From the NCBI GenBank assembly GCA_029245825.1, contig JAQWON010000101.1, positions 1 through 12,064 on the forward strand: a stretch of 12,064 bases of DNA. The letters run 5' to 3'. The position numbers were made by a program, and so were the translations under genes. The notes beneath the pieces are model-generated. The model saw only the letters and a list, made by a program, of their open reading frames with translations, was not told the DNA's origin and ran no database searches. Source of the stretch: Flavobacteriaceae bacterium (GTDB lineage Bacteria; Bacteroidota; Bacteroidia; Flavobacteriales; Flavobacteriaceae). Position 1 is the stretch's first letter, and each line of letters starts with the position of its first letter. This document shows, piece by piece, positions 1 through 6,633 of this stretch.

Positions 1-563
1 CTTCCAAAATTATTCTTATAATCAATTTTTATATGATATGAGTTCCAACTACCAGCTGGATTTTCAGCAGAAGTATTTATAGGTGGTGATATGTCATAGA
101 CTGATCCAACAAAGTATCTTTTACTTTCAACATCTCTCAATACATTATTGAGCTCTACCTGTCCTCCTAAAACTGTTTCTGGATTGTCATAGATGCCTGT
201 ATCAATTATTTGAATTTCTGGTCCCGTTTGGTATGGGTACTTGTATTTTTTATCTTCATTAACTCCCCACATAAAACCACTATTCCCACCTTTTTCAATT
301 TTCCAATCAAATTTTATTTCAAAATTTAAATATTTCTTGTTTGAAAGTAGACTAGCATCAGGTTCACCCGATTCAAGACCCGATAAAGAATCAAAAATTA
401 AAATTTCGTTGTCAACTTTCCAGCCTTTTTTTGTTCCATCATCCTGATAGATATGCCAACCGTCAAGAGAATTATTAATAATTAAATCCTCCCATTCCAT
501 ATTAACCTCTTTACAAGCGCAAATAGCAGCTAAAATCAATAGTAAGTGATAAAATGTTTTCAT
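1..563 (-). CDS. DUF1080 (3-keto-disaccharide hydrolase-like) lipoprotein, C-terminal part cut by window edge
   Basis: The reading frame opens with ATG at 563 and runs without a stop to base 1, giving about 187 residues; the C-terminus lies outside the window. It begins MKTFYHLLLILAAICACKE, a short hydrophobic export signal with a likely lipidated Cys17 in ICAC, so the product should be anchored to a membrane. The rest matches the DUF1080 family: an SLDGWHIY opening, GWKVDNEILIF, the strand motif NFEIKFDWKIEKGGNSGFMW, PYQTGPEIQIID, then YDISPP and PAGSWNSYHIKI near the cut. This family has a concanavalin/laminin-G-like beta-sandwich, and some members hydrolyse 3-keto-glycosides; others are only known from sugar-degradation loci. 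The family call is firm from these motifs, the exact substrate is unknown. Downstream partners cannot be seen. It follows two other minus-strand reading frames that look accessory. Confidence 0.85.
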   Translation of the reverse strand, partial: MKTFYHLLLILAAICACKEVNMEWEDLIINNSLDGWHIYQDDGTKKGWKVDNEILIFDSLSGLESGEPDASLLSNKKYLNFEIKFDWKIEKGGNSGFMWGVNEDKKYKYPYQTGPEIQIIDTGIYDNPETVLGGQVELNNVLRDVESKRYFVGSVYDISPPINTSAENPAGSWNSYHIKIDYKNNFG

Positions 564-610
564 TGTAAGGTCATATTAATGTCTAAATTTATAAAAATTT
601 TTACATCATA

Positions 611-813
611 TTAGTCGACTACTTTTTCTTCAAAAATGTTTCCTGCCTCGTCTATCTTTATTTCCAGTTCCAAATCAGTAATATCATTTTTCAAATCAAG
701 ATCATAATAAATTCCAATCTTTGATTTATAACCTTTCTTAAATCAATCTCAAAACCTTTGTATTTCTCTAAAACGATGTTTTTAATATCTAAAGGATATA
801 CATTACTATTCTT
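611..813 (-). pseudogene. Frameshifted remnant of a PepSY-like domain gene
   Basis: Reading down the minus strand from 813, one frame gives KNSNVYPLDIKNIVLEKYKG and then FEID. About base 735 the sense passes to another frame, which gives KKGYKSKIGIYYDLDLKND, then DLELEIKIDEAGNIFEEK and VVD before a TAA at 611-613. Joined, the two halves read like the PepSY-like periplasmic domain common in Bacteroidota: an opening helix with a KYKGFEI strand, then alternating strands ending in a DEAGNIFEEK-type turn. The first frame meets TGA soon after the switch, the second has TGA just before it, and there is no in-frame ATG or signal peptide. The span is 203 bases, not a multiple of three. I infer a decayed gene with a one-base loss (or equivalent) and a missing 5' end. 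A sequencing error could explain the frameshift but not the missing start. Confidence 0.6.
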
Positions 814-818
814 TTAAA

Positions 819-1154
819 TTAAGCTACAATCTTGATAGTATAAACCTGGTTTCTGGTTTGGATTCTTATTATATACATATTTTGATTTTTCAGTAGTACA
901 GGGATTTTAGAATCTTGAAAATTTTGAATATTAGCAGTTAAGATTTTATTTCCAATTATAGTGTAAACTTCAATTTTACCAGAGCCATTTATCTCTTTAA
1001 TATAGAGAAATCCATTTTTATACAATACAATTGGTTTATTTTGGTTGTCTAAATTTAAAGTTGTTTTGGAGAGAGGGGTGGGAGTATTGGCCTTATAATT
1101 AGAAAAGGATTTCGAAGCTAAAAAAAAGCAAATAATAAGTATTGTGTTTCTCAT
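819..1154 (-). CDS. Small exported protein consisting almost only of a T9SS type A sorting domain
   Basis: This 111-residue protein starts at ATG 1154 with a signal peptide (MRNTILIICFFLASKSFS, cleavage probably near residue 18). After a short PTPLSKTTLN linker, residues about 33-111 match the C-terminal sorting domain recognised by the Bacteroidota type IX secretion system: IEVYTIIGNKILTANI corresponds to the family's xVYNxxGqxV strand, KIPVLLKNQNMYIIRIQT to the LxxGvYixki strand, and YTIKIVA to the basic C-terminal strand. In ordinary T9SS substrates this domain follows a large cargo; here there is no room for one. It could be a minimal secreted protein, a remnant of a larger one whose middle was lost, or a surface protein in its own right. 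The PepSY remnant lies directly downstream on the same strand, so both may be leftovers of one eroding locus. The sorting-domain call is fairly firm; the function is unknown. Confidence 0.65.
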   Translation of the reverse strand: MRNTILIICFFLASKSFSNYKANTPTPLSKTTLNLDNQNKPIVLYKNGFLYIKEINGSGKIEVYTIIGNKILTANIQNFQDSKIPVLLKNQNMYIIRIQTRNQVYTIKIVA

Positions 1155-1342
1155 TGCTTTTCAATAATGAATGCAATTTACATAAATTTTTAATTTGTTC
1201 AAAAAAATATTAACATAATAAATTATTATTAATCAGTGTTTTATAATATTTATTAATAATATTTTGTTTAAGTGTTTATAAATAACACAATATTTTTTTA
1301 ATATAGCGTTGCATTATTGTAGTTAAATTTAAAATAAAGCCT
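1155..1342. other. AT-rich spacer between divergent genes
   Basis: This stretch separates the minus-strand sorting-domain gene from the plus-strand SurA-associated lipoprotein gene and must hold both promoters. It is almost wholly A and T, and no clean TAnnTTTG element at a convincing distance was found on either strand. Two similar copies of AGTGTTT(T)ATAA start at 1235 and 1271, 36 bases apart, and GTGTTTATAAATAACAC (1272-1288) can form a 5-bp hairpin. In sequence this poor in G and C such matches may be chance. Confidence 0.4.
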
Positions 1343-2203
1343 TTGTACTCAAAAATTATTTTTTTTATCGTTTTTTTCTTGATCTCGTGTAAAGATTTTA
1401 ACACTAATATCAACGATGAAATTATTGCTAGAGTAGATAGTGATTATCTATATTTATCTGATTTTCAAAAATTTAATTATGACTTTAAAACAAAAAAAGA
1501 TAGTTTATTGGCAGTTAACTCTTATATAAACAAATGGGCCCTTAACCAAATTTTATTAAGACAGTCGCTAATAAATTTATCTGAGGAAAAGCTTGCTAAA
1601 ATAAATGATCTTGTTGAGAATTATAAATTTGATTTAATAACAAATAATTACACAGAATTTGTTGTTAGTTCAAAATTAGATACAATCCTAACCTCAACTG
1701 AAACTTTTGACCTTTACAAAAGAAACAGCACTAACTTTAAGTTAAATGAACCAATCTACAGGGTTAAACACATAAATTTTCTAAAAAACAACGTAGATAG
1801 AAGAGGAATAACAAGAAGTTTCAAAAGATTTAATAATGAAGATAAAAGATTTATTGACTCTCTGTCATTTCAGTTTCTTGATTCCTTTTTGGCTGACACT
1901 ATATGGTTAAATCAAAGGGAACTAATTAAAAACATCTCATTTATTAATTCTGACAATTTTGATGATTTTTTTTTAAAAAAAAGAAAATATTTTGAGATTA
2001 AAGGTGAAACAGATTTATCTTTGTTTAATATTATAGAGTCTATTGAAGCCAATGAACTTGCTCCATTTTCTTATGTTAAAAACATAGTAGAAAATATAGT
2101 TTTAAACAAAAGAAAACTTGATTTGATAGAAAATTTTAATAATGAAATTCTAAATGATGCAATTAAAACCAAAAAGTTTCAAGTGTATGAAATTATGGAT
2201 TAG
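1343..2203 (+). CDS. SurA-associated lipoprotein with SurA-N-like fold and no isomerase domain
   Basis: The 286-residue product begins MYSKIIFFIVFFLISCKDF, a lipoprotein signal with lipobox LISC and probable lipidated Cys16. The following INDEIIARVDSDYLYLSDF resembles the SurA/PrsA N-terminal opening (xxVaxVgdxxLxxxdl), then come long helices (residues about 55-110) and YELxR-type stretches typical of the ~290-residue Bacteroidota proteins found just ahead of surA and often labelled peptidyl-prolyl isomerase. No parvulin motif (HIL...GG...F..a...L..GE) is present, so an enzyme activity is unlikely; a chaperone or SurA-helper role in periplasmic folding is inferred. It overlaps surA by 17 bases, which implies co-translation. 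There is no ATG near the signal peptide: the start is TTG at 1343, or possibly ATA at 1334, which would add IKP in front and give the more usual M-K-P opening. Confidence 0.7.
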   Translation: MYSKIIFFIVFFLISCKDFNTNINDEIIARVDSDYLYLSDFQKFNYDFKTKKDSLLAVNSYINKWALNQILLRQSLINLSEEKLAKINDLVENYKFDLITNNYTEFVVSSKLDTILTSTETFDLYKRNSTNFKLNEPIYRVKHINFLKNNVDRRGITRSFKRFNNEDKRFIDSLSFQFLDSFLADTIWLNQRELIKNISFINSDNFDDFFLKKRKYFEIKGETDLSLFNIIESIEANELAPFSYVKNIVENIVLNKRKLDLIENFNNEILNDAIKTKKFQVYEIMD

Positions 2204-3551
2204 TATTTTCATATTACCCTTATTAATTTTTAACGAGTTTGTTTTTTCTCAGGCCACTGAGAAAAGAATTAAAATAGATGGTGTATCATCTGTTATTGGG
2301 GATTATGTTATCCTTGACTCTGATATTGACAAAATGATGATTGAAATAGAATCTCAAGGTGTTTCAACAAAGAGTATAACAAGATGTGAGCTATTGGGTA
2401 AATTGATGGAAGATAAATTATACGCTCATCATGCTATTCAGGATAGTATTGAAGTTAGTGACCAGGAAGTCTATGATTATGTAGATCAAAGTATTTCATA
2501 TTTTATAGAACAATTAGGAAGTATTGAAAAAGTACTTGAATTTTATAAAAAATCTACTGAAATTTCTTTTAGACAAGAACTTTTCGAAATAAATAAAACA
2601 CAAAGACTTTCTTCACTTATGCAAACTAGTATAGTTGATGATGTTGAGATAACACCTGAGGAAGTTAGGCAGTTTTTTGAATCAATTCCTAAAATAGATC
2701 TACCAGTATTTGGTACTGAATTAGAAATATCACAGATTGTTATTCAGCCAAAAGTATCTGAGCAGGAAGAAAAAAGAATAATTAACCAATTATTATCTTT
2801 TAAGTCTGATGTAGAAGAGAGAGGTCTAAGTTTTTCATCTAAAGCCATTCTTTACTCACAGGATCCTGGATCTAGATCTAATGGAGGTAAATATACTTTG
2901 AACAGAAAGAGACCAAGAATGGTAAAAGATTTCAGAGATGTTGCATTTGCATTGCAAGAAGGAGAAATATCTGAGCCTTTTAAAACAGATTTTGGGTGGC
3001 ATATTTTAGTTGTAGATAAAATTAGAGGACAAGAAATAGATATTAGACATATTTTGCTCACTCCAAAGATTGATGTTTCTGATTTAGATAACGCTAGGGC
3101 AACAATTGATACTTTAAGAACAAGGATAAATGATGGTGAGATTACTTTTGAAGCTGCTGCTTATCAGTTTTCAAGTGAAAAAGAAACTAGATTGAATGGT
3201 GGAGCTCTGATAAATCCTGCAACAGGAGATAAAAGATTTGAATTAACTAAGATGGACCCCTTACTTTACAATCAAGTTAGAGAATTAAAAGACAATCAAA
3301 TATCTGCTCCTTTTCTTGAGGAAGATCGTTCAGGATTAAAGAAATATAAGATTCTTAAAGTAACAAATAGGTTTAACGAACATAAAGCTGAATACTCCAA
3401 AGACTATACTAAAATAAAAGAACTTGCTCTGAAAGAAAAGCAAGTTTCTAAAATAAAAAAATGGATGAATGAAAAAATTGAATCCACATACATTAACATT
3501 AATTCTGACTATAAAAACTGTAATTTTAAAAACAAGTGGGTCAATAAATAA
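2187..3551 (+). CDS. surA: Periplasmic chaperone/peptidyl-prolyl isomerase SurA, two parvulin domains
   Basis: SurA escorts outer-membrane beta-barrel proteins across the periplasm to the BAM complex. I place the start at ATG 2187, not the upstream in-frame ATG at 2154, because only MKLWISIFILPLLIFNEFVF followed by SQ gives a clean signal peptide; the product is 454 residues, normal for Bacteroidota SurA. Residues about 28-165 are the helical chaperone module (KIDGVSSVIGDYVILDSDID is the classic opening). Parvulin domain 1 covers about 178-280 (EISQIVIQP, YSQDPGSRSNGG, FALQEGEISEPFKTDFGWHI). Parvulin domain 2 covers about 284-395 (DIRHILL, QFSSEKETRLNGG, then a less conserved end). A short helical tail follows. 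Domain 1 keeps the full parvulin pattern, whereas domain 2 has lost the FGWHI-like end, as is usual in this phylum. It is translated with the preceding lipoprotein and ends 5 bases before the converging crtZ. Confidence 0.92.
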   Translation: MKLWISIFILPLLIFNEFVFSQATEKRIKIDGVSSVIGDYVILDSDIDKMMIEIESQGVSTKSITRCELLGKLMEDKLYAHHAIQDSIEVSDQEVYDYVDQSISYFIEQLGSIEKVLEFYKKSTEISFRQELFEINKTQRLSSLMQTSIVDDVEITPEEVRQFFESIPKIDLPVFGTELEISQIVIQPKVSEQEEKRIINQLLSFKSDVEERGLSFSSKAILYSQDPGSRSNGGKYTLNRKRPRMVKDFRDVAFALQEGEISEPFKTDFGWHILVVDKIRGQEIDIRHILLTPKIDVSDLDNARATIDTLRTRINDGEITFEAAAYQFSSEKETRLNGGALINPATGDKRFELTKMDPLLYNQVRELKDNQISAPFLEEDRSGLKKYKILKVTNRFNEHKAEYSKDYTKIKELALKEKQVSKIKKWMNEKIESTYININSDYKNCNFKNKWVNK

Positions 3552-3556
3552 ATAAA

Positions 3557-4006
3557 TTAATCTTTAAAGTATTTTAAAGGAACCCATAGCATTCCAAAGC
3601 ACTCACACTTTTCTTTATATATATTTTTGTGATGAATTTTATGAGCTCTTCTTAAAGCTTTAGCATACCTATTATTAGTTTTTTTAAAAAATTTAAATCT
3701 TTGATGGATAAATATATCATGTACTAAAAAATATGTTAGCCCGTATAAAAAAATACCAATTCCAATAGGAAGCCCCATTGATAAAGTACCGGTTTCCCAT
3801 AAAAAAAATGAACTTATACTCAAAACAGCATAGAATAAGAAAAATGTGTCATTTCGTTCAAACCAAGACTTATGATCTTTTTTATGATGATCCTTGTGTA
3901 GTGTCCATAAAAACCCGTGCATTATGTATTTATGCATGAACCATGCATTGAATTCCATAAAAATAAAAGTCCCAATTACAATTCCTATCCATATTAATAT
4001 ATTCAT
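3557..4006 (-). CDS. crtZ: Beta-carotene 3-hydroxylase (CrtZ type)
   Basis: CrtZ hydroxylates the beta-ionone rings of beta-carotene at C3, giving cryptoxanthin and zeaxanthin, and acts in the inner membrane as a non-haem di-iron enzyme. The 149 residues, normal for CrtZ, show all four histidine clusters of the fatty-acid-hydroxylase superfamily: HKYIMH (about residues 25-30), HKDHH (37-41), HDIFIH (96-101) and HKIHH (122-126). Hydrophobic segments lie at about 2-20, 54-70 and 77-94. Its ATG (4006) directly follows the crtB stop codon TAA (4009-4007) with no base between, so the two are surely one transcript with coupled translation. The phytoene desaturase (crtI) and lycopene cyclase (crtY) needed between the two reactions are not in this window. 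The pigment made is inferred to be zeaxanthin or a derivative. Confidence 0.93.
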   Translation of the reverse strand: MNILIWIGIVIGTFIFMEFNAWFMHKYIMHGFLWTLHKDHHKKDHKSWFERNDTFFLFYAVLSISSFFLWETGTLSMGLPIGIGIFLYGLTYFLVHDIFIHQRFKFFKKTNNRYAKALRRAHKIHHKNIYKEKCECFGMLWVPLKYFKD

Positions 4007-4846
4007 TTATATAAGTTTTAGATGAAATTTAAGGTAAGATTTGGCAAGAACACCAAATTTTTGATAATTAGGTATTCTAATTCTAATTTTTTTAATGTTT
4101 AGAGACGGGGTTCTCTTTAGTTTTAATAGTAATTTATTATAGTACTTATAAGCAGTGTAAACACCTAATCTTGAATCGTCAGGGAGCTTATTGATTCCTT
4201 CAAGTGCATTTTTAAAATCATTTTCTATCTCTACAATTATTTTTTGTTTAGTTTTTTCATCAAAGTTTGAAACATTAACATTAGGAAAGTAATTTCTTTT
4301 TAAAACTTCAGAGTCTGTCTTAAGATCTCTTAGGAAATTAACTTTTTGAAATGCACTTCCAAGAGCCATTGCATTTGCTTTTAACTGATTATATTTTTTT
4401 ATATCACCCCTAACAAAAACTTTCAGACACATTAGGCCTACAACATCAGCTGAGCCATAGATATATTTTTTATATTCAGACTCTGTTTTAGATAAACTTT
4501 TGTGAAGGTCAAGTCTCATACTTTTCATGAATGAATTAATTAATTCAATTTCAATATTATTTTCATTTACAGTGAATTGAAAAGAATTAAGAATAGGGTT
4601 TAAACTTATTTTATTTTCCATTGCATAGAAAAGATCATTTTCAAATTTATCCAGCAGATCTTTTTTATTGAATTTATGGAAGGAATCAACTATCTCATCA
4701 GCAAACCTAACAAAACCATAAATATTATATATGTGTCTTTTAACTTTCTTTCCAAGAAGTGATGTGCCCATTGAAAAGGAGGTGCTATAACTTCTGGTTA
4801 CAAGTTTGCTGCAATCAAAAGAAACTAGATCAAATACCTCTTTCAT
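4007..4846 (-). CDS. crtB: Phytoene synthase
   Basis: CrtB joins two geranylgeranyl diphosphates head to head to make phytoene, the first committed step to carotenoids. The 279-residue protein fits the squalene/phytoene synthase family: SYSTSFSMGTSLL near residues 19-31, the first aspartate-rich motif FADEIVD (Asp50, Asp54), YIYGSADVVGLM (128-139), and the second motif in NFLRDLKTD (Asp174, Asp178), all of which bind the Mg-diphosphates. These favour phytoene synthase over squalene synthase, and the neighbouring crtZ supports it. ATG 4846 is the natural start. Only 79 bases separate it from the 3' end of tRNA-Leu on the same strand, and I see no clear terminator or strong TAnnTTTG element in that gap, so partial read-through from the tRNA promoter is possible. 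The best candidate for its own promoter is a weak TTG-N19-TATAAT. Confidence 0.93.
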   Translation of the reverse strand: MKEVFDLVSFDCSKLVTRSYSTSFSMGTSLLGKKVKRHIYNIYGFVRFADEIVDSFHKFNKKDLLDKFENDLFYAMENKISLNPILNSFQFTVNENNIEIELINSFMKSMRLDLHKSLSKTESEYKKYIYGSADVVGLMCLKVFVRGDIKKYNQLKANAMALGSAFQKVNFLRDLKTDSEVLKRNYFPNVNVSNFDEKTKQKIIVEIENDFKNALEGINKLPDDSRLGVYTAYKYYNKLLLKLKRTPSLNIKKIRIRIPNYQKFGVLAKSYLKFHLKLI

Positions 4847-4925
4847 TTAAAAAAATAATCATTATAAAAGTACTAAAATTTGATTCAAAATAAATTAAAT
4901 AAAATGGATTTGATTTCTAGGTAAG

Positions 4926-5010
<85 letters not shown>

Positions 5011-5015
5011 ATTTG

Positions 5016-5088
5016 TGACCTGGCTGGGTCTCGAACCCAGGACCCTCTCCTTAAAAGGGAGATGCTCTACCAACTGAGCTACCAGGTC
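5016..5088 (-). tRNA. tRNA-Lys (anticodon TTT)
   Basis: The 73-base tRNA folds canonically: acceptor GACCTGG/CCAGGTC, D-arm TAGCTCAGTTGGTAGAGCA, anticodon stem TCTCC/GGAGA around loop CTTTTAA giving TTT, and T-arm CTGGGTTCGAGACCCAG. Discriminator A, with no encoded CCA. It reads AAA and AAG. It is the first gene of the tRNA-Lys/tRNA-Leu pair; a TATATTTG promoter element lies 8 bases upstream. Confidence 0.97.
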
Positions 5089-5096
5089 TAAAGCTG

Positions 5097-5104
5097 CAAA
5101 TATA
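5097..5104 (-). promoter_or_regulatory. -7 promoter element for the tRNA-Lys/tRNA-Leu transcript
   Basis: The minus strand reads TATATTTG, a full match to the Bacteroidota -7 consensus TAnnTTTG, ending 8 bases before the mature 5' end of tRNA-Lys. That spacing suits transcription starting a few bases before the tRNA. The -33 TTG is not clear; only a GGTG lies near the expected place. Confidence 0.55.
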
Positions 5105-5138
5105 GGATCAATAATTTATTTTTCACCTGTTATTTATG

Positions 5139-5146
5139 TAATTTTG
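5139..5146 (+). promoter_or_regulatory. -7 promoter element for aroK
   Basis: TAATTTTG matches TAnnTTTG and ends 21 bases before the TTG I take as the aroK start. A longer reading frame would begin with TTG at 5144, inside this element, so if the promoter is real the longer start cannot be used. No good -33 TTG is visible upstream. Confidence 0.4.
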
Positions 5147-5167
5147 TGCTACTTTATTTTTACAAAA

Positions 5168-5695
5168 TTGTCTTTTTTTATTGTTTTAATAGGTTATATG
5201 GGATCCGGTAAAACTTCAGTTGCCATTGAACTTTCCAAACAAACATCAAAACCTTTTATTGATCTCGATAATTTGATTGAAAAAAGTGAAAAAATGACAA
5301 TAAAAACTATTTTTGATAAATATGGAGAAGTTTACTTTAGAAAGAAAGAGCGTTTTTATTTAGAAAATATTATAAACTCAAATAACTATTCTATTGTCTC
5401 ACTTGGAGGCGGTACACCATGTTATTCTGACAACATGAAACTTCTCCAGTCTAGAGAAAATGTATATACCTTTTTTTTAAAAGTTTCTCCAAAAAATGTG
5501 TCGGAAAGATTATTTATTGAAAGAAAAAAAAGACCTTTAATCTCTCACATTGATTCGTTTAAGTCTATGGAGAAATTTATTTCTAAGCATTTGTTTGAAC
5601 GTATGCCATATTATTCAAAATCAACTCACCAAATAGATACTAATGATAAATCAATTTCAGAAATCGTAAAAAATATTTTAGCTTTATTAACTTAA
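5168..5695 (+). CDS. aroK: Shikimate kinase
   Basis: AroK phosphorylates shikimate at the 3-hydroxyl using ATP, step five of chorismate and aromatic amino acid synthesis, in the cytoplasm. With a TTG start at 5168 the product is 175 residues, the usual size, and begins MSFFIVLIGYMGSGKTSVA, where GYMGSGKT is the Walker A loop. Other hallmarks are FIDLDNLIE (shikimate-binding Asp), YGEVYFRKKE (binding Arg), SLGGGTPC (the shikimate-site glycines), ERKKRPLI (lid arginines) and FERMPYYSKS (the C-terminal Arg of RxxYY). There is no suitable ATG; a TTG at 5144 would add eight residues and sits within a likely promoter element, so I prefer 5168. It is divergent from the tRNA pair, and its last 9 bases overlap the end of the converging phosphoribosyltransferase gene. 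Confidence 0.93.
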   Translation: MSFFIVLIGYMGSGKTSVAIELSKQTSKPFIDLDNLIEKSEKMTIKTIFDKYGEVYFRKKERFYLENIINSNNYSIVSLGGGTPCYSDNMKLLQSRENVYTFFLKVSPKNVSERLFIERKKRPLISHIDSFKSMEKFISKHLFERMPYYSKSTHQIDTNDKSISEIVKNILALLT

Positions 5696-6187
5696 ATATA
5701 CTCCTTCATTTTTATTAAAAACTACGGATATGTGTTCTTTTATTGACGTAGATAGTGAGATTCCTTTGAAATCAGCCTTAATTGGATAAATTTTATGATT
5801 TCTGTTAACCAAAACGGCAGTTTGAATTTTTTTAAGGCCCTTTGAAAGAAAATAATTAGTTGAATGAATTAAAGTTTTTCCAGTATTAAGAACATCATCA
5901 ATAACAACAATAGACTTGTTTTTAAAAACAATATTTCCTGTAACTTTTATTCCGCTTTGTTGATTTTTTTTGTCAATAGTAATTTCAATTAATTCAATTT
6001 TAACAGGCGAAATTTTTTTTAATTCACTTTTTATTCTATCAGCAAAAACTGAACCATTTTTATATACTCCAGCTAAAATTATGGACTCTTCTTCAAGATT
6101 TGTTTCTAGAATTTGATAAGCAATCCTTCTAACAGTATAGCTTATATCAGAAGACTTTAATATTATCTTACTTGAATCTAATTTCAT
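5687..6187 (-). CDS. PyrR-like phosphoribosyltransferase
   Basis: The 166-residue protein has a type I phosphoribosyltransferase fold. VVIDDVLNTGKT (residues about 94-105) is the PRPP-binding loop, and the region after it (TAVLVNRNHKIYPIKADF, then KGISLSTSIKEHISVVF) follows PyrR, a bifunctional protein in Gram-positives that regulates pyr mRNA and has weak uracil phosphoribosyltransferase activity. In Bacteroidota this homologue is widespread, usually away from pyr genes as here, and its role is uncertain; uracil salvage to UMP is the safest inference. I start at ATG 6187 (MKLDSSKIIL), where homology begins; a TTG at 6211 would add eight unmatched residues. It lies 46 bases after the S4 gene on the same strand, probably one transcript. 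Its 3' end overlaps aroK by 9 bases. Confidence 0.85.
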   Translation of the reverse strand: MKLDSSKIILKSSDISYTVRRIAYQILETNLEEESIILAGVYKNGSVFADRIKSELKKISPVKIELIEITIDKKNQQSGIKVTGNIVFKNKSIVVIDDVLNTGKTLIHSTNYFLSKGLKKIQTAVLVNRNHKIYPIKADFKGISLSTSIKEHISVVFNKNEGVYLS

Positions 6188-6233
6188 TTTAGCTGATTTT
6201 ATAGTAAACAAGCAACAAGTTACAAATAGAGAG

Positions 6234-6593
6234 TCATTTTACAGAATATTTATCAATTTCTCTTCTTTCTTTTTTTGTTGGTCTACCGCTGCCTTTTATT
6301 CTTTTAATTGAAATTGTTTTGTCATTAATTTTAGAACTATTTTTAATAATTAATTCTTCTTTTCTGTGTAAATCAATAATTTTTGCTCCAATTCTTTTCT
6401 TTGGCAATTTTAAAACAGTAATATCTTTTAATGTTTTATTTTTATTAATTGATATTTTGTCACCGATGAAAATTTCTTTTGATGGTTTGATTGATTTACC
6501 AAGAATTTTAATTCTACCACTTTTGCAGGCTTGACTCGCAATATTTCTAGATTTAAAATATCTTAAACTCCACAAAAGTATATCGACTCTCAT
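6234..6593 (-). CDS. hslR: S4-domain RNA-binding protein, Hsp15 (HslR)-like
   Basis: The 119 residues open with an S4 RNA-binding domain (about 1-60): MRVDILLWSLRYFKSRNIAS, then the strand GRIKILGKSIKPSKEIFIGD and a KISINKN turn. The tail is strongly basic and ends GSGRPTKKERREIDKYSVK, as in bacterial Hsp15-like proteins. Hsp15 binds 50S subunits carrying a stranded nascent chain and helps recycle them, so a ribosome-rescue role is inferred from the family. The ATG at 6593 matches the universal MRxDxxLW start. It is divergent from the FKBP gene and shares a promoter region with it, and is followed by the PyrR-like gene. Confidence 0.85.
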   Translation of the reverse strand: MRVDILLWSLRYFKSRNIASQACKSGRIKILGKSIKPSKEIFIGDKISINKNKTLKDITVLKLPKKRIGAKIIDLHRKEELIIKNSSKINDKTISIKRIKGSGRPTKKERREIDKYSVK

Positions 6594-6614
6594 TTAATAA
6601 TAATATATCAGATA

Positions 6615-6622
6615 CAAAAATA
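6615..6622 (-). promoter_or_regulatory. -7 promoter element for the hslR/phosphoribosyltransferase pair
   Basis: TATTTTTG on the minus strand matches TAnnTTTG, 21 bases before the hslR ATG. It is the left arm of a 10-bp inverted repeat whose right arm is the matching element for the FKBP gene. No -33 TTG is visible. Confidence 0.45.
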
Positions 6623-6633
6623 AAGTAAAATCG

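Noticed and set aside
241..447. Plus-strand reading frame of 68 codons
   Set aside because: It lies opposite the DUF1080 coding sequence, has no family likeness, and is best explained as a shadow frame.
1235..1288. Direct repeats AGTGTTT(T)ATAA and a small hairpin ahead of the surA pair
   Set aside because: Short and imperfect, in sequence nearly free of G and C; no basis for a regulator site or small RNA.
3562..3579. Inverted repeat CTTTAAA-GTAT-TTTAAAG at the end of crtZ as a terminator
   Set aside because: The stem is almost all A-T, is not followed by a T run on either strand, and lies inside the crtZ coding region; likely chance in AT-rich sequence.
5687..6187. PyrR-like protein as a regulator of a nearby pyrimidine operon by attenuation
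   Set aside because: No pyr genes and no attenuator-like RNA structure are present near it, so only the phosphoribosyltransferase fold is claimed.
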